From positions 55,469,051 to 55,533,050 of the forward strand of contig NC_045127.1 in NCBI RefSeq assembly GCF_007655135.1: DNA of 64,000 bases. The letters run 5' to 3'. Shown in pieces: positions 11,855-23,810 of this stretch. Every line of letters begins with the position of its first letter. Position 1 is the first letter of the stretch. The stretch comes from Punica granatum (taxonomy: Eukaryota > Streptophyta > Magnoliopsida > Myrtales > Lythraceae). Under the pieces are notes generated by a model. That model ran no database searches. It saw only the letters and a program-made list of their open reading frames with translations, and had not been told where the DNA came from. A program made the translations under genes and the position numbers.

Positions 11855-13330
11855 GCTTTATGCCATGCCCCCTGCCCGCCCTTTTCTTTTCCTTTTTCTT
11901 TTCTTTTCTTTATTTAAGCTTTATTTCCTCACCCAAACCTTTTTTCTCAAAAGTCAAATTATGTCATTATAATCCTGTTTGACGTACAAAAATGAAATAG
12001 AATAGAATTACCTTTCAAGCCAAAAAATAAAATAAAATAAAATAAAATATATTTCTATGTTGGTGCTCTTAAGTTTTAAGAGTTAAAAAAACCTATTGCA
12101 TTTGAAGGACATCTTTCCTTCAACATAAGATATGTGTCCATTCTACAAATTCTACTAAGTTTTATATCATTTTTTATTTCTTATTAATTTATTAGATCTA
12201 AAACTATATATATATAAAATGAATAAATGCTTTTATTTAAATACACTTTTCATAATATTCTCAAATTCAACTTAAAAATCACTTTTTTTCTATCACAACT
12301 ACATTAATTACACTATTTGAAATGCATTTTGTTCCTTTCCAATGCAGACCCGCTTAGCAAGCGAGATCTGAATTCCTTCAGTAGACATCAGCTTTGTTTG
12401 AGGGGAGTGAAAAAAAAAATCAATACGACTGTTCAATTGAGACAGAAAGGCACCTTATCATGATCCTTTGATTATATAAAATTAAGATGATATATATATA
12501 TATAAGATATTATCATTGCCCCATCCCATCATATCTCCTTCCATTTCATATTGAAGGATTCCCCTTCGAAAAGCAAATTGCAAAAGAACCATTCTTGTGT
12601 AAATTTCTAACTTTTGCTCTTTTTTCTCGGTAACGTGCGCACACACAAAAGAAAAAAAAACACTATGTAAAGAAAGATATATGGTGTAAGGGAATTCACA
12701 ATGAGTTTGTTTTTTGCTGAATAGTTCAACATTTTAAGTTGCTAGGCAGGGATGAACCAACAGTGCTCCCTACAATTTCCACGTCTTAAGAAAATTTATA
12801 TATATTTCTTCAAATTTTATTAAAATTTCTCATATCCATCCCCTAACTCGAAAAATTTATCTTATTGTTTATTCCCCTCAAAGATCTGGTTTCCCAAGTC
12901 CAAATTTGGGTCCATGTAAGAGTCGGGCTCAAAGTGTCAAATTAAGAATATATATTCATACATTTTATGAATGTCCTCTCCTCCCAGTCCCATTGGCACA
13001 TTCATTAACTTCATCTTTCTCTCTTGATATTCTCAGAAAAATAGAAAGCAGAAAGTTGAAGTTCCCTTTTCGGCTTACTGAGGACTTGGCCTTGCCTCTC
13101 TCGCATGACACAGAGACTGAGACCGAGCACCAATGACTATATTAGAGAATGTCATGAGATGAGTCTGGCTCGCTTTTCTAGAAATATATTAATTAACATA
13201 AACCGAGATAACATCGGTGGTTAATTTATAGGTAAATTAATTCAATTCAATGCACAGGAAGCTCCGCTTCCATAGGTACCTACTTTTAATATATGAGCTA
13301 ATAATTAAGCACGGATATATGTAGAGAGCA
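11701..13330. other. Intergenic, no gene recognised
   Basis: The stretch contains a (CT)n microsatellite at 11821-11852, an AAAAT array near 12026-12050 and short AT runs near 12490. Small ORFs on either strand lack recognisable domains. There are no gene-like GT-AG chains. Confidence 0.5.
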
Positions 13331-14244
13331 TGGATAAATTGCACTAGTGGTCCAAAATATTTTACAAATGTTTCATGATGGTCCAAAAAATTTTTTTCGC
13401 TACATGATGGTACAAAATGTTTCAAAGTTGTTTCATGATAGTACAAACCGTCAACTCGAGCTTGACGCCGTCAAGCCGACGCTGACATGACTACTACGTG
13501 TCACCTCCTTGCTGAAGTGGCCAAAAAATTTTAAATAATTCTAAAAATTTTAAAATTTTAAAACTTTTAAAAATAATTTTATTTTTAAAACTTTTTAAAA
13601 GAAAAACTTTTAAGGGAAAAGGAAAGGGAAAATAAGGGGAAGAGGAAATTTAAAAATAAAAAAAAAAATTTCAAATTTTTTAAAATTATTTAAAAAATTT
13701 AAAAGGGGGAGAAAAGGATTTAAAAAATTTAAAATTTTTAAAAAGATTTAAAAATTTTCAAAATTTTTAAAAATAATTTTCAAAATTTTAAAATAATTTT
13801 TTATTTTTTTCTAATTTTTACTCTTTTTTTATTTTTAATTATTTTTATATTTTAAAAAAATTAAAAAATTTAAATTTTTAAAAATATTTTTAAATTTTTA
13901 AATTTTTTAAAAATAATTTTCAAAATTTTCAAAATTTTAAAATATTTTTTTGTTTTTTTTCAAAATTTTTACTCTTTTTTTTGTATTTTTTGTATTTTTT
14001 TTGGACTTTTTAAAATTTTATTTTGTCTTAAATGATGTGACGCACTATGATTGGTTCCACGTAACAAAAGTGACACATAGGACGCGCCACGTCAGCAAAA
14101 TGTTAACGGCGTCAGGGCCAATTGACGGTTTGTACTATTATGAAATAACTTTGAAACATTTTGTATCATCATGTAGCGAAAAAAACTTTTTGTATCATCA
14201 TGAAATATTTATAAAATATTTTGGACCACCGTTGCAATTTACCC
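13331..14244. mobile_element. Mutator-type MITE, family 1, copy A
   Basis: Terminal inverted repeats of about 190 bp: the left arm (ggataaattgcactagtggt..., to about 13515) is matched by the reverse complement of the right arm (about 14055-14244). Blocks such as 'ggtccaaaatatttta', 'tttttttcgctacatgatg' and 'acaaaatgtttcaaagtt' are shared. The flanks tagagagca (13322-13330) and tagagaaca (14245-14253) agree at 8 of 9 bases, the 9-10 bp duplication typical of Mutator elements. The interior is extremely AT-rich (runs of aaaatttt) and non-coding. Each arm is itself built of repeated units of about 35 bp ending in 'catgatggt(c/a)c'. Confidence 0.85.
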
Positions 14245-14253
14245 TAGAGAACA

Positions 14254-14771
14254 GGCAGTTAAAAATGTGCAGCTAGCCCGTATGCTTTTCTCACCCTCGG
14301 CTAGCTCATCGTTAATATATTATATAGGAAATTTCTACACCGTATTATTTTCGGTAAAATAGATGAAGTGCATTAAGTAAAACCGTTCATGCGCAGCGCT
14401 TATAGTACGACGTATGCATCCTCGTCTTGGTCGGAACATCCTTTTGAGCTCTGAAACATTTCAGCTCTTAATGACGACAGGAACAAAAGATAGAGGTCCC
14501 TGAAGCTGACTGACTGACTTTAGACTTGATTGAGAGAAATGCACAATTAACGTGCAACGTAACCCCAAAAAAAGAAAAAAAAAGATTTAAAGAAGAATAA
14601 AGTAGAAGACAAACAAAAAGCGCCTCAATAAAATGAAAAGAAGCGTGAACTTTAAACCATGCATTTATCGGTCTCATCTTTGTCCGTCTTTTAATCTTTT
14701 GCGCTCTGCTGCGCAAACTAATAATGTTATATATCCTACTGCTGCCTATAGGATGATCTTTAGCTATTACT
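14254..14771. other. Intergenic spacer
   Basis: I see no gene, RNA or repeat that I can name in this short spacer between a MITE and the LTR-type element. Confidence 0.4.
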
Positions 14772-16089
14772 TGATATTGTTTCGTGTAAAACCACGTAAT
14801 CTCACTTTCGACATCGGCTAGGTGAATCTCTTACGAGATTTGTATTAACAGGCGTACCAGGGTGCAGTCCAAGGATTGGCAACGAAACCACCGGTCAATC
14901 TTACCGTGCTAGAACGTAGCGCCACGGCCCGAAAGTCCATATGTCTAGTCGGCAGCTGGATTTAGGAGAGATGTCGTTGGAAAGACGTCAATGAAGATGT
15001 TCAGACGATTACGCGGCTTGAGGATTTAACCACTAGGATTCTCCCCAAATACGAGTTAGTACTAACGACAGGATGACATCGAGAGACAGCTAGAAGCTAG
15101 TCTTTAGTGTAGCTCACGACCTAGATTGGCTCGTGAGGGACTTGGATAACTTCACAGTTGAGTTAGTCAAAAGTGGAATGAAGCACTAGGTTCGACTACT
15201 AGGAAGCGAAATGGGTAAGCTCTGATTAGAGTCGGGTGGAAGGATATGCCGACCGATCGACGGGATTGCCCCGAACGCTGCTGCTTGATAAGGAAAGGGT
15301 GCATGAAAAGTATATATGTAAGGTGTGAATGCAATAAATAAAGATAGAAAAGAAAAGTGCGTGACGTAGAGCCGTTTTATGATTGATATCGAGGGTGTTA
15401 CAATACTATACCGAATCGATACTTATAGGTATCTATCTAGAATCGAGTCCAAGATATCGAATACATAATAACATCGAATGACAAGAGTAATTTTCCTAAC
15501 TAGAAAAATACTTTAACTCTTATTACCTAGCTAACGTAGTCTAACGAAGGAAAGAAATAAGTCTAATATTCTTGGAGAATAATTCTCCAATTATTTCTAA
15601 TTGAACAAAGAAAAAGTAAGGGAAAAAGATAAAATGTAAAGGAAAATCTTATACTTGTACAGCACCCCTATCTTTTATTTCCCATACATTCTTATTTCCC
15701 AAATTGACGCCATAGAATTTGCCAATATGTATCCCTTCACCTCTTGTCAACACTTTCATAAATGGAAAATGAGATATTCCAATGATAGAGAATCCTTGAT
15801 GCTCGCCTAATCTCCCTTGATTAAATATGGAAAGCCACCTCAAGATTAGATGGTTGCAAATTAGTCCCAGAGCTCGTCCACGGTCATTCTTGCCTATGCT
15901 TGGAAATAATCCAACACTATTTCCATCTTCGATCTACCCACCCATTTCATGGCAGTCCAGGTCAGGTATTGCCGTTAATTGGGATTAGGCTTGTCATGGG
16001 CTTCAATTACGGGCTATTTTGGCCGATCTCGTGGGCCTTACACGTCTATGCCCGTATTTACCATGAAATGCAGAAAATGAATTTAAACA
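14772..16089. repeat. Left long direct repeat (probable LTR)
   Basis: This sequence recurs in direct orientation at 19148-20416 over its whole length, at roughly 80% identity by eye. Shared landmarks are 'taggtgaatctctta', 'cgtgctaga(a/g)cgtagcgcc', 'gaaagtccatatgtctagt', 'ggattctccccaaatacgag' and 'ggctcgtgagggacttggat'. Suggested borders are TG (14772) and CA (16089). The 1.3 kb length, direct orientation and TG...CA borders suggest an LTR. The divergence indicates an old insertion. No TSD could be identified. Confidence 0.65.
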
Positions 16090-19000
16090 ATACCTCGCAT
16101 GTTTAGCCGCGACAGAGTATCAAGTGGGGCTCGACATGTAATTATAATTTGCTACATGAGCCTTGTTTGAATGACGTGGACGTCTTGCTTCCAATGGTTG
16201 TGGGTCAGCCATTAGCTCAAACTTCCCTTTGAAGATAGTAGTAGCGGCCATGTAGCCGGCTGATGCATTTAGTGCTCTTCTAGCCATGAATCAGGTACAT
16301 ATGTGTTTTTCGGCCAATCATGACAACAAGCCGAAATTCATATAGATAGAGAAGGCTGAGATGTTTGGCTCTTACAAGCCAAAGTCTCCATCGCATGATA
16401 TGCTGCATTTTGATCATGGCCTTGAACTTGGCCGTGACCCCCCGAGCGTAGGAAATAGGAGAAATAGCTAGCTCGAGTTGATTTCTTGCTCAATTTGAAT
16501 ACCTTAGAAGCTGAACTAAGTCAAGGTAAAAACACAAAAGTTATAGGTCTACCTCTTGGTTGTTTATGGCACTTAGAATCACCTTGATCTGAGTTCTCTA
16601 GAGCAAGATATGAGATTCAACCTGAAACTGTGCATAATAAGAAAAACTAGCTGTGAAACTTCTTCACTGTATAGAGCTACAACAAACTCCTTCGACTTGT
16701 TGCAACGAATCTCAACTTTAGGCTTCCCTCCTCGCACGGCCAGAATGAATGTTGTTTTCGTTACGCCGCTGCCGAGTAAGTTAGAATAGTCACTACTTGG
16801 CTAGCCACCAATTCTACCCTGCAAGGACTTGGATGGTTGTCAGCTTCAGCTCCTTTAGCATAGAACTGTAGTAACATGAGCGGCACATTTGAAATATAAG
16901 GATTGCGTCAATTCCTCAAAAATTACAATCCTTTGTGTGACAGCTTCCATGGATTTAGCAGCCAACAATTTAAAAGCCCAAGCTTCCTTCGCTAGCCGGA
17001 GCCTTATGTGGTGCCGCCAAAATAGATGTAGCCTTGGGAACCTTGGGCACTCACACAACCTTGGTTGAAGCTTTGGTCCTTGATGTAGGCTTGGTTATAA
17101 GGACCCTTTGAGCAAGACGACACATTCGATTGAGTAAACGCTAATCTCTGGTCTCACTAGCGCCATTGCTGTTGGCGCTTTTGGAATCTAGTTAAAGGAT
17201 GACTAGTGGTGGCACGTCTCTTCAGGAGCTCAGGACTCGGCTGGGACTACTTAGCCTTGATCTTCGTGTCGGGCTTTACCCCCTGAGCCCTCTAACCGCT
17301 CGGATGCTTGTCTTTGGTGGAGGTCACGACATTAGCCGCCGCCGCCCAAGCGCTCTTGACACTTGGCTGCTGGTTCTTGGTTACAACTACTAGACCGGCA
17401 TCAACCCCCCGAGTGTTCTAGCAGCTCGGTTGGAAGCACTTAGCCACGACCTTTGGAGGAGCTGCAAACCCTTGAGCGTTGTAATTGTTCGGTTGGGCGC
17501 GTTTTATGACGTGCTAGAGCTCTTGGCTGCACTCATGAAATGGGAACGCCTTCGCTTGGAGTTGGCCAGTTATACAGCTAAAGCTCTTCAGCTTTTCTAC
17601 GCCGTTGCTCACAACGCTTTTGAGTTCGGTTCAATGGCCACTAGTCTTTTGGATGGGTGACTTTCCGCCATTCGTACTTCAGGGTTAAGGCTAGGGCCTT
17701 AATTTGCATTTGCCTCACTTAAACTCTCTCAACTTCCAATCTAACTAATGAACTAGTAGGCTTGGTAGCTGATCCAGTTGAGTTGCTATCCTGTAGCCAA
17801 GCTGGATTGATTGAATTGGTGGGCGGCTTTCTAGCAGCCGCACTTGCAAAATTTGTGGCCCTTGATTTGGCCATAAAGTGCTATACGAGTCTTGAGCATG
17901 ACGAGCGAAATTTACACTCATTTGTCAATTTACGAAGAAACTCATTGAATTAATTCGTCGAATCCTTACGCGCATGTTCATCGGTCTTCTCCTTAGTTGA
18001 AATAGCCTTAGAATTATATAGAGTCGAGGAGGGTGGGGGTGCATCTTCTTCCGTGGGATTCTCCTCGTCATTGCGACTTAATTCCAATGATAAGACACCC
18101 GAAGGAGATGCTTGCCCAACAATTTCAGTTACGCCAACCTCTGGGTCAGCATGTGTCGAATCCTCGAACCCTTTGGATTTTGGGAGTTGAGGTAGTAGAG
18201 TAGCTGATCTGCTATGCTTTTCGACTGTTGAATCGAGAGGCTGCACGTGACATTCCTCTCGTGTGGTGGAATTAGCAGTTGATGTCTTGGCCACGATAAT
18301 GGAATTGATGGCCGAAAATTTAGCCGTGTCCTCTCGTAAGGGTGAAGGCAGCTGCATGGCCAGCCTAGCGTGCTCCTTCACGGTTGAATCAAGAACCTTC
18401 ATGCTTCCTCCTCGTGGGATGGTGGAAGTGGTCGCACTTGCTTGGGACTGCGAAAGCGTGGGCGAAGATGGTCATTCGCCTGCTTTTAGAGCAGTGATAA
18501 GTCATGCTTTGCAAGAAAGCAACGCTCCAAATCTTCACACAATTCTTTCAAGGATTTTGATGCAGCCGATTGTGGTGACTGATGATTTTTCAGCAGTAGC
18601 TGTGGCCAGAAATAACACGGCAGTGGTGCCAAATGAACCATTAGAAAATAGTCAGTCGATTGTTGTGAGCAAACAACTGGCTGCATCAAGGAATCTGTTG
18701 GCGGCGACTGATTAGCTGGATTACATGTCAGCTATAGCTGTGAATAAAGATTTAATTGTGTTAGGCTATAGGACAATTGTAAATAATCTACAGGTTGTGC
18801 TTGTGAGTAAGCAATTGGCTGCGTCGAGAAATCAGCTGGTTGCGATGAATCAGCTGACTGCAACTTTGTATAGCCAGCTGGCTGTCAGTAATCAACTGGC
18901 TGTGTTGGACTACTGGCCAGCTGTGTCTATGATGGCCATTAACATGTAGGCGACGTCGAGTAGTTCGTCGATTGTGATGACAAACCATAGTTGGACGGCA

Positions 19001-19147
19001 GCAAGCTGCCGGTCGATGGTATCAACGGCGATTGATCAATTGATGAATAATCATTGATGTCGATGAAACACCAATCGATAGCGACGACGAATAACCATAG
19101 TTGTTCATGTAGAAGTTAGCACTAAATCGGTAGGGTCTCACCAGGCG
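16090..19147. mobile_element. Interior of LTR-type element, mostly non-coding
   Basis: The 3.06 kb between the direct repeats has none of the gag, protease, RT or integrase motifs, which suggests a large non-autonomous (LARD-like) derivative. The only long ORFs are 150 codons on each strand, 17950-18402 (minus) and 18263-18715 (plus). The minus ORF is hydrophilic and repeats LDSTVKEHARLAMQLP / LDSTVEKHSRSATLLP, but its function is unknown. Between 18660 and 18930 there is a degenerate tandem array around 'cagctggctg'. Primer-binding and polypurine sites could not be recognised, so the element's strand is undecided. Confidence 0.5.
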
Positions 19148-20415
19148 TGCTAAAAGTTATTTTGCGTGGAATCACGCAATCCCACTTTCGGCGCCGGTTA
19201 GGTGAATCTCTTATGAGATTGATATTGCTAGGCGTGTCATGGCGCAGTCCCAAGGATTGATGGCGAAACCACCATCCGAACTCACCGTGCTAGAGCGTAG
19301 CGCCACGGCTTGAAAGTCCATATGTCTAGTTGGCAACTGGGTTTAGGAGAGATGTCTTTGGAAAGCTGTCGATGACGATGTTCAAACGACTACATAGCTC
19401 GAGGATTTAGCTGCTAGGATTCTCCCCAAATACGAGTGAGTGCTAATGATATGATGACGTCAAGAGATGGCTAAAACACCGGTCTTTAGTGTAGCTTACG
19501 GCCTAAATTGGCTCGTGAGGGACTTGGATAGCTTTACGGCTGAGTTAGCCGGAAGTGGAATGAAGAGCTGTGTTCGGCTACTAGGAGCCGAAATGGGTAA
19601 GCTTTGGTCGAAACATTAGCTCATGGAGACCTCCTTGATCGGGAACCAAGTTGAATAGAAAGATATGCCGACAGATCGGCGGGATTGCCTCGGAAGACTA
19701 TTGCATGATAATGAAAGATTGCATTAAAATTAAATATGTAAGGTACTAGTGCAATAAGTAAAGATATAAAATAAAAGTGCGTGGGGTAGAGCCGTTTTGT
19801 GATTGATATTGGGGGTGTTACAATACTAGATTGAATCAAGACTTATAGGCATCTATCTAGAATCGAGCCCGAGATATCGAATACGAAATAACATTTAATG
19901 ATAAGAGTAATTTTCCTAACTAGAAAAATACTCTACCTTTTATTGCCTAGCTAACTAGAAAAATTTAAAGGAAATTCTTATAATTGTACTAACACGCGTA
20001 TCTCTTATTTTCCATGTATTCTTATTCCCCAAATTGGCGCCATAGAATTTGCCATATGTATACCTTCACCTCTTGGCAACAATTTCATAAATGGAAAATG
20101 AGATATTCCTATGATAGAGAATCCTTGATGCGCCCAATCTCCCTTGGTTAAATATGAAAAGCCACCTCAAGATTAGATTGTCGCGAATTAGTCCAAGAGC
20201 TTGTCCACGTTCATTCTTGCCTATGCATAGAAATAATCAAACGCAATTTTCATCTTCGACCCACCCACTCATTTCACGGTGGTCCGGATAGGGTATTGCA
20301 ACAAATTCGGATTGGGTTTGTCATGGGCTTCAATTGCGGGCTATTTTGGCCGATCTCATGGGCCTTACACGTTTAGGTCTGCATTTACTGCGAAGCGTAG
20401 AAAATGAGTGTAAAC

Positions 20416-20416
<1 letters not shown>
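19148..20416. repeat. Right long direct repeat (probable LTR)
   Basis: This is the direct-repeat partner of 14772-16089, ending in 'gtgtaaaca' just before an (AT)n run. Compared with the left copy it has an insertion of about 45 bp near 19610-19655 and a deletion in the 19940-19975 region, so the two copies have diverged independently. Confidence 0.65.

Positions 20417-20448
<32 letters not shown>
20417..20448. repeat. (AT)n microsatellite
   Basis: An alternating AT run of about 32 bp lies immediately at the border of the right direct repeat. It may have erased the target-site duplication there. Confidence 0.9.
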
Positions 20449-20455
<7 letters not shown>

Positions 20456-20536
20456 TCATTAACAGCTTGAGATTAATATATATTAATGGTTCATTTATCA
20501 CATCTTTGTGTCAATTCTCCTCGTATATATATTTTA

Positions 20537-20849
20537 GGGTAAATTGTACCGATGGTACAAAATATTTTACAAATGTTTCAATATGGTATAAAAAGTTTTT
20601 TTTTGCTACTTGATGGTACAAAATGTTTTGAAGTTGTAACTTAATAGTACAAAATATTTTACGTAAGTTACATGATGGTATAAAATTATAGATCTTGTAA
20701 ATAACGGTTTGACGGCGTCAATGACGAGATGACGGCTTGTACTATACTAAAACAATTTTGAAACATTTTGTACCATCAAGTAGCAAAAAAAAAATTTGTA
20801 CCATATTGAAATATTTGTAAAATTTTTTGGACGGCCAATATAATTTACC
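20537..20849. mobile_element. Mutator-type MITE, family 1, copy B (short)
   Basis: The ends gggtaaattg and aatttacc are inverted. The arms share the same blocks as the element at 13331-14244 ('acaaaatattttacaaatg', 'gctacttgatggtac'). A perfect 10-bp target duplication, atatatttta, flanks it at 20527-20536 and 20850-20859. The AT-rich interior of copy A is missing, leaving almost only the two arms. The perfect TSD suggests it is younger than copy A. Confidence 0.88.
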
Positions 20850-21251
20850 ATATATTTTAATACTGACGAGGACAGAACAGAACGATATATAGTAAATTAG
20901 TTTTAGACCAACATCGATCATCTGTAAGTCTGTAGGTACAGCTACCGGAGCCAGACAGAGACCAAAACGAAAGATAAGAGAGATTATTTTCACTGCAAGA
21001 AGCGAGCAAGAAATCAGAGACGCAGGCAGAACACACTGACCTACCGATCAATCGAGCTTCAGTAAGCTGCAGCCTAGGTATATAGCGCACAACAAAGGCA
21101 GGGCATCAGGAGTACAGGTCAGGGCATAGGATTCTATCAGCAAGCGATCGAAATTAATTAGGAAATATTGTAAGGCAAGTAGAGCTAGCTAGATTGATTC
21201 CATTCCGCTCCGTACTGGCCGAGAACGGGATAGCAAACAAGGGGGCAAAAT

Positions 21252-22935
21252 ATGGATATACTGTCGCAGATGTGGTCGCTGCTGGGGCTACTGACTGCGC
21301 TGCAGAATGTCTTGCCGACACAGGTGCTCTCGCTGCTGCACTCGTTCTACGAGCCCCTCCATGACATCCTCACCCCTTTCTCCTACTTTGAGGTGCCCGA
21401 GTTGAACGGCCACTGCGGGGTCGAGATCAATGATCTCTACCGCCACGTCAATCTCTATCTCAACTCCGTCAACCTCAACCACCGGCCGGCAGCTGCTCCC
21501 TCCTCCTCCTCCTCCTCCACCTCCATATCCACCTGTACTACATGCAGCCGCCTCATCCTCACCCGCTCCAAGTCCTCCAGTCGCATCTTCTTCAGCGTGG
21601 CCCCTAACAACACCGTCCATGACTCCTTTAATGGCCATTCTCTCTCCTGAACCCACCACGTGGAGACCGTCCAGGACTCTCCTGAGGAGAGGCGCAGCTT
21701 CACCCTCAGGATCCCCAAGCGCCACCGCCTCTCACTCCTCTCCCCTTACCTCGACCACGTTGTTTCGCGTGCCGAGGAGTACGAGCGCATCTCCCGCGAG
21801 CGTAGGCTCTTCACCAACAATGGCCACGGTTCCTACGACACCGGGTGGGTCTCTCTCCCCTTCTCCCACTCTTCAACGTTCGACACATTGGCCCTCGAGT
21901 CAAGAAGCAGGTTATGGACGACCTGAACACCTTCGCCAAAGGCAGGGACTTCTACCACAAAGTCGGGAGAGCCTGGAAGCGGGGTTACCTGCTCTGTGGG
22001 CCCCCTGGCTCGGGAAAGTCTAGCCTCATAGCCGCCATGGCCAACTTCCTCTGCTACAACGTGTACGACCTGGAGCTCACCAAGGTAGCCGACAACTCCG
22101 AGCTGAGGGCTCTGCTCATACAAACAACGAGCAGGTCCATCATAGTCATTGAAGATATCGACTGCTCCATAGATCTTGACCTGACTGCGGACAGGCTGCA
22201 GCTCAAGTCCTCCTCATCCTCCTCCAGCTCGAAGAAGACGACGAATATGCCTCCTCCATCTAAAACTAGATCAGGAGGGCGGCGTGCTCGTGCTGAGGAG
22301 GAGAAGGCTGGGGGGTGACACTGTCGGGGCTGTTGAACTTCACAGACGGACTGTGGTCATGCTGCGGAGAAGAGAGGATCATAGTGCTCATGACCAACCA
22401 CAAAGACATCGTGGACCCGGCGCTAGTACGGTGCGGGCGAATGGACGTGCATCTCAATCTAGGCACTTGTGGCGCGCACGCCTTCAGTTCCCTGGCCGCC
22501 AACTACCTGGTCCTGGAGTCCCACCCTTTATTTAAGGCAGTGGAAAGCTGCTTAAGGGCGGGTGGGGCCCTGACTCCTGCCCAGATCGGAGAGATCCTGC
22601 TGAGGAACCGGGAGAATGCGGAAGCCGTGATCATGGAGGTGCTTTCGTCGATGCATCAGACCAAATTAGTTCGTCTTGATCAGTATGAGGAACAAGGCGA
22701 AGCTGCAGCTGGACCCAAGTCATCATATTCACCGGAGAGCGTGCTGATGATGGTGAGGTCATTGTCATCCCCAGAGAACTAGGAGTCGGCGTCGTCGTCA
22801 TTGCTGGCTGGCAAGTCGAAGAAGAGGAAGGAGGGGTCATCTTCGTCCGGGTGGGACCGCAATAAGGTGAAGTTGCTCGTCAGGCTGAAATCCTTGACCA
22901 AGTCTGACTCCAGTACCACCGGTAAAACTAGCTAG
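21252..22935 (+). pseudogene. AAA-ATPase (BCS1-like plant clade), inactivated
   Basis: An intronless coding block matches plant AAA-ATPases of the At5g57480/At3g50940 type, which are membrane-anchored BCS1-like proteins. It opens with a hydrophobic N-terminus (MDILSQMWSLLGLLTAL) and the AAA N-terminal region. It then has Walker A (GPPGSGKSS, near 22000), Walker B (SIIVIEDIDCSIDL, near 22135) and the second homology region NFTDGLWSCCGEERIIVLMT, followed by DPALVRCGRMD. The C-terminal RLKSLTKSDS is typical of the clade. Four lesions break it: TGA at 21648-21650 after GHSLS, a small deletion near 21890-21900 that shifts frame within 'LALE...RVKKQ', a one-base-type shift near 22310, and TAG at 22780-22782 after SSPEN. 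Both stops fall where relatives usually have Trp. The natural stop is at 22933-22935. GC content is well above the surroundings. Confidence 0.88.
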
Positions 22936-23672
22936 ATAGCTGGGACTTTGGACAGTAAATATTATGCGAGTATTACTCAATTAGAATTCTGGACCTGCAA
23001 ATTTTCACTTATAGACATTCTAATTGGTTATTACTTGTCTAAAGTGAATGAGTAATGTTTAATCAATATTTTTTCGACTAGTGCTCGCTAATTAGCTACG
23101 TGTTCTGATCTTTTCTCTTTCAAATTCAGACTGGAATGGGTAGCATTTGCATTGTATGGAATTTGGTCTCGGCAAGAATGAGCTCAATGTGCTCATCATA
23201 GCGTAGCCCACATTTTTTTCTCTTCGGTTACAAAGAAGGCCCAAGACTCCAGACTTAGTACAATAAAAGAAAAATTCTAAATAATTAATAACAAGACACG
23301 AATAGTTCCATTAGATATCAAACCTTCAACCTCTTTATCAACAGATGAGGGCGTGCGCCACAACATTACACCATCTTTTGATTGTAGCCCATTTTTTTTC
23401 ATTGCATGTATGCATTTATCGTAAGCACACACAGTGGCTTAATATAATGGATCTGAAAATTGAAACCCGCAAATGCAAGCATCAGTAGGTCCGTCTCAGC
23501 TAAGGTCGACACAGCTCGACTCAGCTCTAAAATCTTTTTTTGGAGAAATGTTGATATCTTCGTACAGACAAAATCATATTTACAAAATCCAACACTCTCC
23601 GAGCCCAGCAACAATGGGCATGACCTACTCAGCTCTAAGTGGCGTTTGATGCATTACTATTTAACATTACTG

Positions 23673-23705
<33 letters not shown>

Positions 23706-23810
23706 TTGGTGATCAGATTACTAGTAATTTTTTTGGCAGGAGATTACTAGTAATATAAATTCCTATTGAGATGTATTCCCACAATTAAAATTACCGATAA
23801 TGTTCATTGT
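22936..23810. other. Intergenic; 3' flank of AAA pseudogene
   Basis: No gene is recognised. An (AT)n run lies near 23675-23706. A possible MITE end (ggcgtttgatgcattac, 23641) resembles the reverse complement of 'actaaacgcct' at 24021-24031, but the pairing is too short to call. Confidence 0.4.

Noticed and set aside
16855..18950. Possible protein genes in the LTR-element interior
   Set aside because: ORFs are short, on both strands and built on degenerate tandem repeats. No gag, pol or host domain is recognised.
21288..21725. Overlapping minus- and plus-strand ORFs (up to 197 codons) in the AAA-ATPase region
   Set aside because: They are frame shadows of a GC-rich coding block; the AAA domain reads in one plus-strand frame chain with clear motifs.
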